The notes under the pieces: generated by a model
Told to the model about the DNA's origin: nothing
What the model saw: only the letters and a program-made list of their open reading frames with translations
The model's database searches: none
Assembly (NCBI GenBank): GCA_034620365.1
Contig: JAQGEQ010000071.1
Span: 682,001-746,000 of the forward strand
Direction: 5' to 3'
Source of the DNA: Pegea sp. RAD2-039
Lineage: Eukaryota > Chordata > Thaliacea > Salpida > Salpidae
Length of the DNA: 64,000 nucleotides
Shown here: piece after piece, positions 34,135 through 48,749 of the stretch
Position numbering within the stretch: the stretch's first letter is position 1
Layout: each line of letters opens with the position of its first letter
Program-made: the position numbers and the translations under genes

Positions 34135-37100
34135 CTACAACGTTCCGTCTTCAGAATCACTAAACACTTTTTCAAGCCTTTTCGAGCATCTAATTATTGA
34201 TTCAGAATCAGAATATGATCGTACATCATCATGCTTCACTTTGCGCAATGGTTGAGCAGAAACCAGTTTTTCACTGCTGAAGACGTCACCAGTTTTGCTC
34301 GTTGGACTATTTTGTGAAATTCCTGATTTAATTCGTTGAATCTTGTTAATGTGCTTATAAGAACGATGTCTTTGGCGAGGAGGACGTTGCATAACAGCCA
34401 CGTGACCATCACAACCACCTTTGTGTTTAGTTGCTTTGCATGATATTGAACACTCAAGATTTCTGGCTTGTCGATAGATACTTTCAAATATATCGATCAC
34501 TTCATCAAGATGATTTCTTGCTAAAAAAATGAGTTTTACGTTTGTGTAAAGTGTATATGCATATATACCAGTTGTTTCGAAGAATGAACATTGCAAATTA
34601 TCAGCTGTCTTTTTTCCTTCTGCTGTTGTCACCATTCTTTCAACTTCCAAATCACACTTATTACCAACCATGATAATAGGTGGCAACATACCGTTTTTAC
34701 TCTGAAATTTGTTTATAAATCATAATTTAAAAGTTGTCACACTTAATAACTAAAATTCTGTGGGAAATATCAACTAAGGTTGTTTATTGTAAAGAAAAAC
34801 TGTTAAAATTCATTTTAGTCACTTTCAACTTTCTTTCCTAGGATGTATGTCATAATAAAGTCTTTTAAAAATAGATAGAAGGAGAAATGATTAAGTTTTT
34901 TTGAGTTCTACCAAGTTAGGTTATTGGAAGTGATTTTAACATCCTATAGCAGCTAAGGTAATAAATATAATTACTCAATACAATATTTTAAGTTTGTTCA
35001 GATTATAAGTCTTTATCGATTTCAAATTGAACCTTTAAATTAACTTTATACTATCAGAGATTAACATACTAAAGAAAAATTGAAACCAAAAAATAAAATA
35101 TTTTTATAGCACGTCAAATTGGTTTAAGATGGTTATGTAATGATTTTTATCATAAAGTAAAATGATTTTCTGTATTAAAGAATAATGACGATGCGCTAAG
35201 AACCTTCTTACAAAGATTAACACGTTACAGTAAATATTAAATTGTTTCACAAATTCAACTTAAATAGCAGATAATATAGGAAAATTATTTAGTGATTGAT
35301 ATGAGAAATATTCTTTTATCAAATACTTCATCTACTTTGCTCAATGCATCTTGATCTAAAGTAATCATTATGTCTTTACCCCTGTAATTTACTTCCTTAC
35401 TTTTTCAGTTCTAACACTTAAAGTCTTATGATGATCTTAAATTATTTAAAGTTATACATTGACCATCTTAGTTATTTTATTACTTAAGCAAGCTGAATAA
35501 AATGAAAAAAAAACTTTAGAATGTCAATTTTTTAAACTTTTCAATCTTTTAATTAAAATTTTTAATACCTAACAATATTTTTATTTTTCACTTATTTAGC
35601 TTTTGAATTTTTTTCACTATAAACATTGAAAGTTACCAAGGCAACCGAAAGTTTACCGACGTCAAAAAAGTTCATTTTTTATATTTTAATGCGATTTAAG
35701 CAGAAGTATGGAGAAATGTTCCTTAGAGAAAATCATTTGTTGAATGGCTGAGCCTATTGGAGATTTAAACATTACTTTTGCAAACTCATTCACAAACCTA
35801 CTTTAAGGGTTATAAGGTTGTTAAAAATAAATTTTTGAAAAGTTGAAATTTATCTATAAACAACATCTTTCTCAGTTTATCGTATCAACAATAATACGTG
35901 AAAGTTTTTGAACCTTCATCGTGTTAACAATTTTATTAAACCAGTAATTATGATAAGTGAGTTTATACGTGCTTGTAGATGAGTTTTTTTGAGTCATCAT
36001 AATCGACTTTTATTGAAAATTCATTTTATTTTTACATCATTTGTTAACTGTCTATCTAAGAAATCAGGTTTGATTTGTATTAAGGATGATAATCGTGAGT
36101 CAGACTGTTTTCTACTTCAATCTTTTATCATACCAACTATATTTATAATTAGTTATTCAAAGTCTACAAATCTTGCATGCTTCATAGAGCTTTTGGAATT
36201 GTAAGATCTTAACAATTTAATTTAATTAGATTACACATTTTTCACCTTTTCAAATTCCAAACAATTGATTGTTACAAGTTAGAATTGTTAAAGTTGCTAT
36301 TTAAACTTATATAAATATTTCATAAATAAGCTTTAAGGATTTTGTAATAAAAATTAATGCGAAGTATATTTAGAGAGGTGAATTTCTGGATATTGACAAA
36401 TTCTTTTGAAAGTTATAATTTTTTTTGAATGAGTTTTTTTATGTATTTAGTAACATTAAAAATATATTTTTGAAAATTAAGTGATTGCATAAAAGTATTT
36501 GCTTTTGTAAAAACAGTTTTGACTTGAATGTCTTTTTAATGCGCATACGATCATTCACCATCAATATTAGAATTATCATCCATCAAATCAATGATCAGTT
36601 TTTGAGGTTAACTCTGAAAAATCTTTTATATTTTTATTTGATATCTTTAATTTCTAAATCACGAACAATTTTAAGTTAAAACATTTTTATACAAAGAATT
36701 CAGTAATTTATTCATATTGAATAAAATAAACTATTTTCATCTAACATTTTTATAAGCCTACACACAAACAACTTACAAAAATATTACTACAATCAAAACT
36801 GTTCTTAACTTAATTCTGGTTCTGAAGAAAATGAATTCTTTATTAAACACCTCTAAACGAAGAAGTAAATATTCTTCATAAGAGTAAATAATTATATTTT
36901 ATAAGAAACAAAACAAAAATAGTTTACTTTGTTTGATGAGCCTGTTAAGATGTAGCTGATTAAAAACTTCAGTCGAATAATTTCAGTGAAACTCAGCTGG
37001 TCGTTAATTGCATAGACCAGAATAAAAGCATCAGCCCACTTAATCTTCTCTTTTAAAATTGAGCTATTTTCTTGCTAAAATTGGACAAATCAATAAATTT

Positions 37101-40100
37101 AGTTTATTTATAATAGTTAAAAAGCTGAAACACATCTATGATTCAGTTTATATTTTGTTTACATACATTTAACAAGGCCTTCATTAACTACCTTCTACAT
37201 TTGTTAGGTTGACAATTAACAAACATGTGATTTATTAGATGATCAACTCATCATCATTTACAACAAAAGTGTTAGAAATTTATGTTTGACAATTTTCACT
37301 AATTAAATCTGTTTGTAAAAGTTAATTTTAAAAGTATCAGTTTAGCAATGCGCACAAAAGCGAGTTATATATAAAAGTTACCGAGAGTTTGTAAAGATTC
37401 TATTTTTGTACCAACTATAAGAGTTTTTGCATTCATTTAAGATTACCTACCTGGCCAGGTGTATCCATAATTTCAAAGAAAACTGGATAAAAAGGAGGAA
37501 CCACATGAATTCGTTGGTATATACTTTCTGTATTTTGAAAAAAAAATGTTTGAGTTTTTACACGTCATAACTTGCTTACAAATATACCACAGAAAATATT
37601 TTTAAGGTCATGGTTGTCATTCATCTGAAATTTAGTTTTTACTTGAAGTAAAATAATATTCAATCGTTTAAAATTTATTTTTTTTTGTCAGCAATTAACA
37701 TAAACCTATAGAAGTGCATTTTTATTCCAGTGTAAAGATAGTCTTTATAGAAAACTGTTTTAAGTATTTCATTTTTAACTTGTTTCTTTCTAACACTTAC
37801 AAGAAATTATTAGTCTTTAAAAGAAAGCAAAATTCCTAAAGTAAATAACCAAAAATTTTTTGTCTCATGCCTAACCGCTATTGATCATATACATTTTTCA
37901 GTTATGAATCTAAAAACAGAAGGATAAGAAAGCATAAGCCTGTAGCACGCAATTTACCGCTCATATCTGTCAGCAAATAAGTCAGTCAATAAGTTTATGT
38001 GGCAATGAGTTTTCAAAACAATGTTAATTTTCATATCGTAGCACCTGCAAGGGCCTAACCACATGAATTTACATTTGTTAAACCTAATTAAATTAGTTAT
38101 TAATTTTTTTTGTAAATATGATGAAATAATTTCTTGCACATAATTATTAAATATTGTTGATGGCATTTATATTTTTTAGTTGACAAGTAGTTTTACGCTT
38201 GAATAACTGAACTGTTTTCTTTTTTATATCTTATCTTTATCCACTCAGTCACCAACTCTTGAATTGCACTAAGAAATTTAATGAGTTTCTACCATAAAGC
38301 AATTAGAAAGAATTGTATACAGCTAACTTTATTTAGACCTAGTCTGACAACAAATTAGAAAATAGATAAGTATAAGTTTTTTTAGTTTGAACAAGCATAC
38401 TAAAACTAATTTCCATAAGAACAATTTATCGCTTAATTATTCATTATGTTCTCTTACTTTTGAAACTATTTCAAAATAGCTTGAAGTCTTGCTTAGCTTA
38501 AAAGTTTTCTTTTTAAGCAAACAGATTAAATGTCTTAGAATAGCAAATTTCATTTCAGATTTAAACTCATCCAAAATAGTGGCAGATAATTAACCGTTGA
38601 AGTTTAACACACCCACATAAAAAATCTATAAATTATTTCTAAAACAACAGTTACATTTGCAAAATATTTAAGAAAATGTTAAACCTTGTAAACCTTTCAA
38701 ATTATTTTCTGTACTACTTTTATAATTGTTATTTTGGAAAAAATCTAAAAAATTGATAGATGATGTTTTTTCTACTTACAATGAAAGAACTTTAATTTGT
38801 GAAAACTGTAGAAGTTTGAGCTTTTCTATCACTTGAAAAATTGTTGGTCTAAAGTTGTTTTGGTTAAAGGAAGGTTTTAGAAAACTATCTTTAACAGAAA
38901 AAAATCTAGCATTAAAACTATCTTTTCTGTGTCAAAGTCACATAGAAAATGTGTTTTAAGTATTTAGCTGAAAAATAAATATTTTAGATTTACACAATCG
39001 AAAGTGAAAAAATTTTAAAACCATACCTTTTCATAATATTTTTTAGGATTTAACTTTAAACTTTTATTGTTAAAAGTATTTTATTAAATGGATTACCCAA
39101 CATAAATAAAAATTTAATGTTGTCAATATTAATTAGATTAGTAGATGACTTAATTTTTAGTGTTGGGCTCCAAAAGTTTTAACTGTTGACAAACTATAAT
39201 ATAATATTTATCATAAATTAACATCCACTTATGGGGCCTGTACAATTTAAAAGATGTTTTACTTTAAGTTTAGAACAATAATGATTTTAGCTTATAGACC
39301 TCAATATGCAGCAAAATATGAACACATTTAATAAACAAACAGAAAAGAGAATGATTGCAAGTTTAAGATCTTTAATTAATAAATTTGTTCGAACTACATC
39401 AGACAAACATTTTTACGACCAAAACCGATACTTGGCTTTAAGCAGTTTAAAGTACTTAAAGAGTTAAATAAACTATTTAGAAATAACTATGTAAAAGTTT
39501 CAGAAACTGTATCTATAAGCTTTGGGAATATTAATCAAGCAAATAGGATTTATAGATTTGAGATACACTAACAATATCCTGTGAGAGAAAGACGTAAGAT
39601 AAAGATGCCGTGTAGTAAATATTGACAAAACAGTTAATTTGACACCTTCATCAGACTATTAGTAAACTAAACACTAAAATACAAATTTTTAACTATTTTT
39701 TTTTCAAAGCATTACGTTAAAAACAAACATTTTATCAATATTCTATTTATGACAATAATTTTTATTTATGATAAAAAAGCAAAAGGTTAAAACATCTTTA
39801 CTAATTTGCTCTTCTTTATAAACTGAATCGATAAAAGTATAAATCATGATCGATTGTGTTGTGTAAATCTATATTCTGCCACCCTAATTATTGATCATAT
39901 AGATAACTTGTCAGAAATCAATTATAAAAACTCTTTTAACGTAAAATTTTGGTGTATTTGTAATTTAATGGAATAAAAAGATAAAATTAAAGCAAAGTAG
40001 TAAAAGGCATTTGCTGCAAATTAAAGACTTCTACATACTAGTTTAGATAAAAAAATTTACCATTCACAGGTTTTTAACTTATATTTTAAAGTATTTATGA

Positions 40101-43100
40101 ATTTGAAACAGACTTTCAACTTAACAAATTAATGTGTTTTTCACTTAGCAGTATTGTTTTAGGTATTTTTTTATTTTAAAACTATTCATGTATAAAGAAA
40201 CATAAACAGAAAATTATTTTTAAAATACTTAACAAAATGTATTAAAAATTCATGATTATTTTGTGTAGCTACAATTTTAAACTGATTAAAACAATTTGTT
40301 GCAAGAACAAAATAAAAGGGAGCTCTGTATGAATTTACAAGATTAGATAAAATGTACTTTGATGAGATTGTCATAGCTTACAATGAGAAGTTTTATTTGC
40401 ATCCTGGCTTATAACTACTGTATCTTTGTACCAGATAGTTTTTGATTTAAAATTCACCATAACAAATTTAATAAAGGCTCTATATGACTTTGCTCAAATA
40501 TTATAGAATAAATAGAATTATTAATTATTAAATATAAAACTGTCGTCAAAGTGATAAGGAAATTGATTGTAAAAGTTTATAAAAAGATAAATATCTACGT
40601 GAAGTTAAAAACAGAAAAAGTTATTCAAAAATACTTGAAAAGGGCACATCGAATTGTAAATGAACATTAAAAACGAATCAGTTCAGCATAACTCGACTAT
40701 TTGGAATCACACGCAAAACAACTGACAAAGCTTTGAAAATATATGAATGCCCTAAAAAATGAATAGCTTCATCTAAATCCTTTGAGTTAAGAATCTCATG
40801 AAAACATCGACTTATTAAAACGAAAATTAATAATTGAAAAGAAAGAATTTCTTTTTAAATTAATCCGTACTTCAATAGATGTATTCCTAATAATAATGAT
40901 TTCTACAGAACAAAAAGAAGAAAAGACTAAATAATATCTTCCTTAGACTAATGGTATCTATCTAGTTTATTATTTGCAAAACGAGCACGATTTAGATATT
41001 AATTAGGATATATGAGCTATATTTTCACTATCGAAGAAATTGAACAAGTTGTTTTTGAACTAACTTTAACTAACTAGCTTTAACAAACTTTAGTAATTAT
41101 GAGAACACTTTAAGGTTGAGATTATTAGATAAAAGAGAACTCAAATAGTCAATTGGCTAATTGCACATCAGTTGTTGGTAATCTTAAATGATGGAAAACA
41201 TTTACGATCGTTTAAGATGTGTGTCACTCAATAGAAGCACACTGATTCTATAATGCGAGAATAGCTATTTTTACTCACAGAAGAAGCAATTTTGTAATGA
41301 TTTTGTTTACTGTAGAAACTTCAAACAAGCTCGAATAAAATGAATTTTTCGTAAACTAAACCTACTTTTTTGTTTCTTTTAAACCTTGTAACGAAAGAAG
41401 TTTTTTAACAAAACCCAATTATCAAAACAGAAACTAAAAAATGGTAAGAAAAATCAAATATTTCTAATCAAAATATCATATTTCTTCCTAACCAGTTATT
41501 TTTAAGTTAAATGATTTATTAAACAACAAAATTGAACGACGCAGAGAAAAACATTTCTTTTTTATCTATTTTGTTTGTTGCAGGGTTTGATTAATCAACT
41601 AAACAGATAAATAAATAAATATAAAATCAATAACAAGCAAAAAGTCTGACCAAAACAGTTTTTAAAACAAACAACCTGATTTATAAATTTTTTTTGTTTA
41701 ATTATGGTTAGATTAGCTCTGTTATATTTAAAAATATGTAAAAAAGTTAAGTTTGATGATTAAATACGAGTTTAAGTCTTGTAAAAAGTTATCTCTGTCA
41801 TATCCACTATTTTATTTGTTTATATATGTTTTTATAAGCATGATTACAATTAAATAAACTTAAATGTTGTATAGGCTAACATTTTTGAAAAACACGTAGA
41901 AACTAAGCAAATCTACTCTGGTCAAAATTCAATTGAAAAATATTTTAAAGAATTCTACAAAGAAAATATTTCGTTATAAACAAATAATAAGAATGTAGTC
42001 ATGCAAACTTTCAAATAAAAAGCCACAAAAAATGTAAATTAGTTTATAGTCAAGGTATATTGGGAGCTATTAATGAAATTATTACAATAATAAATTGGTC
42101 AATTTTACAAATAGGTACAGTGAAACTTACTGAAAATTAATAAAGTTATATATGTGCTTTTAACCAAATTGGCTGAGTTTTAGTTTACTAGAAATTTATC
42201 TATTATTTTGTACGTAACATGTAACTAATAAGTGTAACAAACCTAAAACTGTTTAAATGCTAACAGTCTCTCAAACTTTTTTTGTGAAAATCATTAAGCT
42301 AAGACAAACAAGTTAACAATATTAAATCAGCAATAAAAAGTGAAAGAAAATTTTGCAGTAATAATTTTGCCTAATTTTAATCTATTAGGTTATTGTATCA
42401 ACAAAAGTTCATTAGAAATCAGTTTGATGAACAAAAAATCAAAAAATTTCCGTTATGTTTTCAAAAACTTTTGTTTGTTTTTAAACTGTACTTTCCAAAT
42501 AATTCACTTATTTAAGGTTTAATCCTCAAAATAAATAATTGACCAATTAATCTAACAAGTAAAGTTGTTTCCAAGCTTGCCTAAATTTTTACTAGCTCAA
42601 TATGAACCAAACAAAATAACATATGGTATAAAATATGAAATGGTTATCAGTCTCTTACGTATTTACTCATCGTTGCAAATTCAAATGTGTCTAATAACTC
42701 GGGATTAAAAAACATAAAACAAAAAAAAAAAACTAAAAGTTGAACATTAAAATATATTTTTCTAATTTTAGATTGTTTACTAAGATAAAAAAGATAAGTA
42801 AAAATTATAATGAAACTAAGACTTCATTAGATGAAAGTCTTCGTTTAAGATAACATGTCTGAACTATTTACCCTTTACCGAAACATCTAGTTACTGATAA
42901 GCAAATTTTTCTGAATAATTACTGCTTCAAATTTTGATGAAATTTGTTTTGGTGTTGTCAAATGAAAATTCAGAGACAAGTACGATTAGCTCGACTTGAA
43001 GATAAGCAACAAAGGAAGGTGCTGACCTGTCGAAGAATCATATTCCCCGATAAACCGTCTTGTAACGAAGCGTACACTAAGCGCTGTAAAAATAAAATTG

Positions 43101-43959
43101 AATTAAAACATTAAGAAATAAAATATTAAATCAAACTTTCGCTTAGTTTCATTAAAACAATATTATATTTGTAAAACACTTCTGAACTATTAATAAGGAT
43201 GTTTGAACGCAATAAGCTTTTAATCAAAATTGATCATTCAGAGCGTTTTATTTTTTGTTATAACATGTAACTGTTCGATTTGTATAACTACCTTTTTTAT
43301 CACAATTTTATTCTAGCTACATTTGATTTTTAGTTTTAAATATTTTCTTTAATATTAAGATCAAAATCATTTAACGTTATCTACAATGAATAAATAAAAA
43401 CTTACAAGGATTGAAGACAATCAAATCATTAATGATTAATTTCTTTCTAACTGATTAATTAGTTATTAACTGGTTAATTTCGGTCGTTAAGTTTGATGAG
43501 AAAACTTTTACAACCCTTGTTAATAAAACGATAAAGCTTCGTAATAATAGTTCCCCTATTTTTCTAAAAGGTTTAAGTGGAGAAACTGCATCTACAACAT
43601 TAAAAAAATTTATACTCTTGAAAACAAATTACCCTTAGTTGATGATCATAATTCTGTTAAGTTTTCTAATCCATAAATAATTGTTTTTTTTGATCAAATG
43701 TAAATTTAAAAAACATTTTTTTTAATGAAACCCGATCTGTCTAACTATCCAATATCACTACAAATTACTAGAGCTCTATTTTAAGAACTTGAAAACGTAT
43801 TTCCAGATTTTTATGATATAAGGTTGATGATAAAAACTTACCAGTCTTGCCAACTCCTGTTTGACCGAAAACAGCGACTCTAAAGCAATCTTGACTGGGT
43901 TCGGAGGCTGAAGCGGAATTTTTAGGCTTTCGCAAGCGGGAAAGCACCTGAGTTGACAT
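34135..43959 (-). CDS. Ras-like small GTPase of the RASL11/RERG group
   Basis: Six exons, about 305 aa: 43842-43959, 43027-43083, 37451-37527, 36928-37074, 34569-34701 and 34135-34520. Introns are long, up to 5.5 kb. The P loop is GQTGVGKT, followed by [18 protein letters not shown], which resembles the [20 protein letters not shown] of RASL11 and RERG. Switch II reads DTPGQ rather than DTAGQ, and RASL11 proteins also carry Pro there. Then comes [15 protein letters not shown], the guanine-specificity motif GNKCDL, and CSFFETTA in the place of the ETSA motif. The P-loop residue equivalent to Ras Gly12 is Thr, so intrinsic hydrolysis may differ from Ras. After the G domain a tail of about 110 residues is basic, then Ser/Asp-rich, and ends SDSEDGTL. 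There is no CaaX box, so it is not expected to be prenylated, as in RERG and RASL11. Choice between RASL11 and RERG needs a tree. Confidence 0.9.
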
Positions 43960-46900
43960 TTCAGCACACGTTTAGAGTAAACTTTTTCTCTAAACACAGA
44001 AAAATGGATTTTATTTGCAAAGTACTATAAATATTTAGTAACAATTTTATTACAAAGCAACATTCCAGAAACTGTATCTTAATGGCCAAGAAACCAAACG
44101 GTTTCAAAAACTAACCAGTTGAATTTATAACAATTATATTTCTAGAACTTACGAGGTATAAACTAAATTTTAAAGAAGTTTTTCTTAAAGAACAATACAT
44201 TTTCATTGAGCAATCAGAAATATTTTGCAGTAAGTTTTTAATCTTTAGCATATTCAAAACTAAAATCTTTTCTAATCAATAATTCAATAGATTGCAATCG
44301 GAATCGATACAGCAACAGTTACACTGCAATCAAGTTTTAGCAAAACAATTTCATTTACCAACGCTTGAAATTAGAGGTAATACACGTAACTGACAAAGTT
44401 CCGTTTTTAGTTAATGTTCTATAATAATCAGGACGTAAACAATTTTATGACCTTTGATGTGAGCAGCTTTTCATTTAATTAAATAATTCAAAAAATTTTA
44501 TTAGAAATATCTTCTGTAACCAATAAATTTTCCTTTCAAGACTACTAGATGTTGAAGGTAATTTGATATCAACTAAACTGCTGAGAAATATTATATATCC
44601 CAAATTACAAAACAATGGCTTTTGTACATTTTCATATCTAAGCTGCTGAAAATTATTATTTTTCACAAAAACACAAACTTTAATCACTGGAAAATTTCAC
44701 CATCAATCAAGATTAATCATAATGTATAAGACAATGTGATAAAACTAAATACAAGTTAAGAATAGTATTTTTATGATTATTTGTAGGATTCAAAGTTGTT
44801 GTTCATGAGCCTTCGACATAAAATTAATTGTAAATATTAAAACGTTTAGAGTTCAAAACTTCAATTAACTTGCTAAATTGATTTTAAAGGCTTTCATATA
44901 TTTTGCCGCGTGGTCATTTTTTAATTAAGCTGCTAAATAATACAACGCAACACATTATTTTAAAAATAATATACTAGAAAAATAAAATCGACCTTATAAA
45001 TAAATTTAAGACATAAGAAATCGTTTGCAAAAAAATTTAAATAAGAACGTTTGTTCTGGTTTATGTATTTTAGTATTCTAAACTATAAACATAAGTTAAG
45101 AAAAAACAACGAATATGCCTAATTTTATCAAGACCGTTGTTTTTAATGAACCGGAAAATATTAATAATCTAAAGCATTACTCTTAAAACTTGTTCCATCA
45201 ATTTCTATAAGAAATTAACCTTAAGGTAAGCTAAGAATATCAAAAGTAATATTAAGTTTATCAAATACTAAATTTTGATCAACTATCATTAGTGAAAAAT
45301 TAATTTTTTAGTTCAAACTTTATTATGACAATGAAATAATTTGGTAACCGAACTGTTTACTAAACTGTTACAAGATAGTTAAGTTAATATATTGTTAGTT
45401 TATACCAGTTTAATTGTTATACTTTAATTAATTTTTAGTTAACTGTATACGTAAGTAAAACATAATATTGGTAATTAATAATTTTTAGACTAATTAAATA
45501 CTAAAGAATATACCAGATGTTATCAACTATTGCTATTATTTATGTTTTAACTTAGTATAAGCAACTTTTTATTTATTGATAAAAAACATTGTAATAAATA
45601 ACTTATATAGTTTAGAATATAGAAATTTTACAAATATTGACTTCAAGTAATCAACTTTCCAATATCTTTAGCTTATAAAAAGCCAAGCTGACTTTAACTT
45701 TGTGTCTAGCTATTAGTAAATGTTTTATCACCTTAAATGAGAGAGAGGAAACAAAAAAGTATTTGTTGCCAAGTTTTTCTACTTCTCTCTCAATTGCCTC
45801 TTTAAGTTGATAAGTTATTTATACTTTTTATGATAATCGTTATAAACTGTTTTTAGTTGATTATGACAAATGATTGTTACCTTAGAGACCATTTAATCAT
45901 TTTCAAAGTTTTTTATTTCAGTCGGTGAAAAAATAAAACGGTTTGTTGTTTAATCGTGTATTAATAATTTATTGATGAAGTAAGCATTTTTCTATACCAA
46001 TTTTTACATCAATCAAATTTAAGATACAATTTTTTCGAAGAGTAGAATATATTAAAAATACAAATTATTTTATTTTTATTCAATATTCTTAGGGTATATG
46101 GTTTATGTATGGTTTATTTATTAAATCTGGGTAACAACTAAAATTTGTAATTATATTATAATCTATTAAAATGCTAATTTTTTCTGTATTTTATAAATAA
46201 TATTATTAAAGCTTTTTAACAAAATCTTTGATAAAAATAGCTATATTTGGCATTGGAAACTTTATTTCGTAAAGTTGATGGTTGAACTAATACTTGAAGT
46301 ACTTTAACATTTTAAGTAGTTCATTTAGAAAAAAACTGAATATATTTTTGAACTATATTTTTGAACTTCAATGATGTCACCACAAAAGTTGCTAATTTTT
46401 TATATTTAGCAATAAATAAAACAATTTATCAAACAACTTGAGAACTTTTTTTCAGTTTTGACAGAAGTATCACGCAGTTGAAAAAGATAGTTGTTAATTA
46501 AATAATTAACAACTGGAAGAACATTTTATTTAAGTAATAAAACAAAAGTTAGTTTTACAATAGATTGAAAATAAACATTAATAGTTAATTAGTAGTCTGA
46601 CACAAATGTAACATGTTTTTTTAAGACGCAAGCTTTTGTAGCTAAAAATGATTTTATTTTTAGCCTAATTAATAAGTTTTTAAATTTAGGGTTTATCTAA
46701 CTTAAAGAGGCCATAAAGGTTTTAGAAAAAACCTAAAAGTAAACTTGAAATACTTAGTAAAAATAAATCTTCTAATTTTATCATTGGTTCTGTACTTCTG
46801 AATAAGTTTCAAGTTTCATGGAACATAAAACTTTATTGATTAAAAGAATTTCATTTTTTTCTCATAAATACAAACTCTTCTACTTGCATTGATGGGAAGA

Positions 46901-48749
46901 CCCTCCAAAACCTATTTAATAAATACTAAGCTAAAGATTTTGTTAATAAATACTTTTTGTACATACCTTTCTATTTAAATAGACTAAAAAAATTTATTTT
47001 TTTGTAAAATGGGGCCAACGTCTTTTAGATTCATAATCCGAGGTGCTCCGATTTACAAATATTAAAAGTCATAGCTAAAAGTGGTCTTGCAAATAACGAT
47101 AGAATAAAAGAAAGTATAGTAAAGCTAATATAGACTTCATGTCTCGTATTTTAATGTAACAACATTAAACTCAGAACTAAAAGTTTTTTTATTTTTCTTT
47201 TATAGTTACAAGTTTAAAATTTAAAAATCTTGTATGAAAGATTATGAATAACTTTTAGAAATTTTTTTAACTTTTATTTAAACGACAAGTTATAAGTTAG
47301 AATATATTTTTCAACTATTGCTTTGTAACGAAAGTTATAAAAGTTGAATAATAAAAATGTCAGGACAGTTTCTAAGTAATCAGGGTTATAAATACTAAAA
47401 CTATTCTTCTCATAAGTTGTTTACGCATGTTTACGTCAAAAAACCTTTTAGGGATACAAAATAAAGAATTTAATAGAAGCAAGTCTTAACGCTATTCAAA
47501 TACATTTTAAAAGAACAGTTAAAAAGAAAAACAAACTTGAGTTTCAAAACTTCAAGAAGTTAATTTAAGAATAAGCCATCTTCAAAGTAATTTTTAATTA
47601 CTTTACAAGCTTTAACCCTTCAATCTGTATACTTTGGAAAATCAATCATTTCATCCAGTTTACGAAAGTTTTACTATTCTGGGAATGAAGTTCATTTGTA
47701 TTTTATTAATTGCTATTTATCTTTGAGTTAATTGAAAAAGTTCGCCTGTCAACTTAATAGTAGCCTTTCACTTATTTCTCGCTATACTTTAATGAAACAG
47801 TTTAAGGTCGTGCACAATTTTATTCGTCGACAAAACCACATGCAATGCTGAGTAAATACTTAATGAAAACTAAATAGAGATGTTATACGTAAAGTTGCTA
47901 TATAAGTGTATAATACTTAATGCAAGCATGTAGTGAGGAGTACATGTATGCATAATGATTAAATAATAATATGTAGTATATAGTGAAGATAAATTCATTT
48001 CATGCAATTTATGTACAGGGTTGTATGGCTGTCTTATTTCCGTAGAAATTTAAGGAGGTACGGAAAAGAATAAGAAAACAGTAGTGAGGAACTGTTTCTT
48101 ACATTTTTATGTAAGAGCCATATTGATCAATTAGTTGGGTTTTTTCTATGTCTAGTTTGTTAGCGTTAGTTATGTAAAGTTTCACAAATCTTTAAAGATT
48201 TGAAGATAAAAACTTACATACTTGCATATCGAGTTTAAGTTAGCTCAGAAAAATGACTTTCATAAGCACGAGATAGTAAGTGTTCGTTAGAATTGAACTT
48301 AATAAGTTTCACTGAAAATAATTCAATTTTCAACACTTCTAACATTTGAACACTTAAAATAAGTTTTTAGGTCTATTTTTCATCAATAAGTAGTTTTCAC
48401 AATAAGCATTTTATATTGCTATTTACTCAGAAAGAATAAACATTTGTAAAAATGATGCATAAATTGCTATTTTAAGACGTTAGTTTACATCTTTGAGACG
48501 TTGCATAGTGGTTTGAAAAATAATCTACTGTTAGTAGAAATATGGTTGTATTTATGAAAGTTGTCTACTAGCATAATAAAATATTGCTAAATAAAGCAAA
48601 TCTTATCATGTCTTTTCAGGTAAAATTTTCTAAGTATTTCATTTCCTATTAATAAGTTATTTGTTAAAAGTAAAAGTATAAATAAGAAATTGTATCAGAA
48701 AACAAAAAGAAAGTTGAATTCTGATAAAATGAAATAAATGTAAAGTTGT
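43960..48749. other. Spacer between titin and the GTPase gene
   Basis: 4.8 kb of AT-rich DNA. It holds the 3' flank of titin on its right and the promoter side of the GTPase gene on its left. I found no coding exon, RNA gene or mobile-element core. Short open frames here have the composition of noncoding DNA. Confidence 0.5.

Noticed and set aside
35989-36679. Open frames on the plus strand inside the fourth intron of the GTPase gene
   Set aside because: Short, isolated, antisense to the host and without family features.
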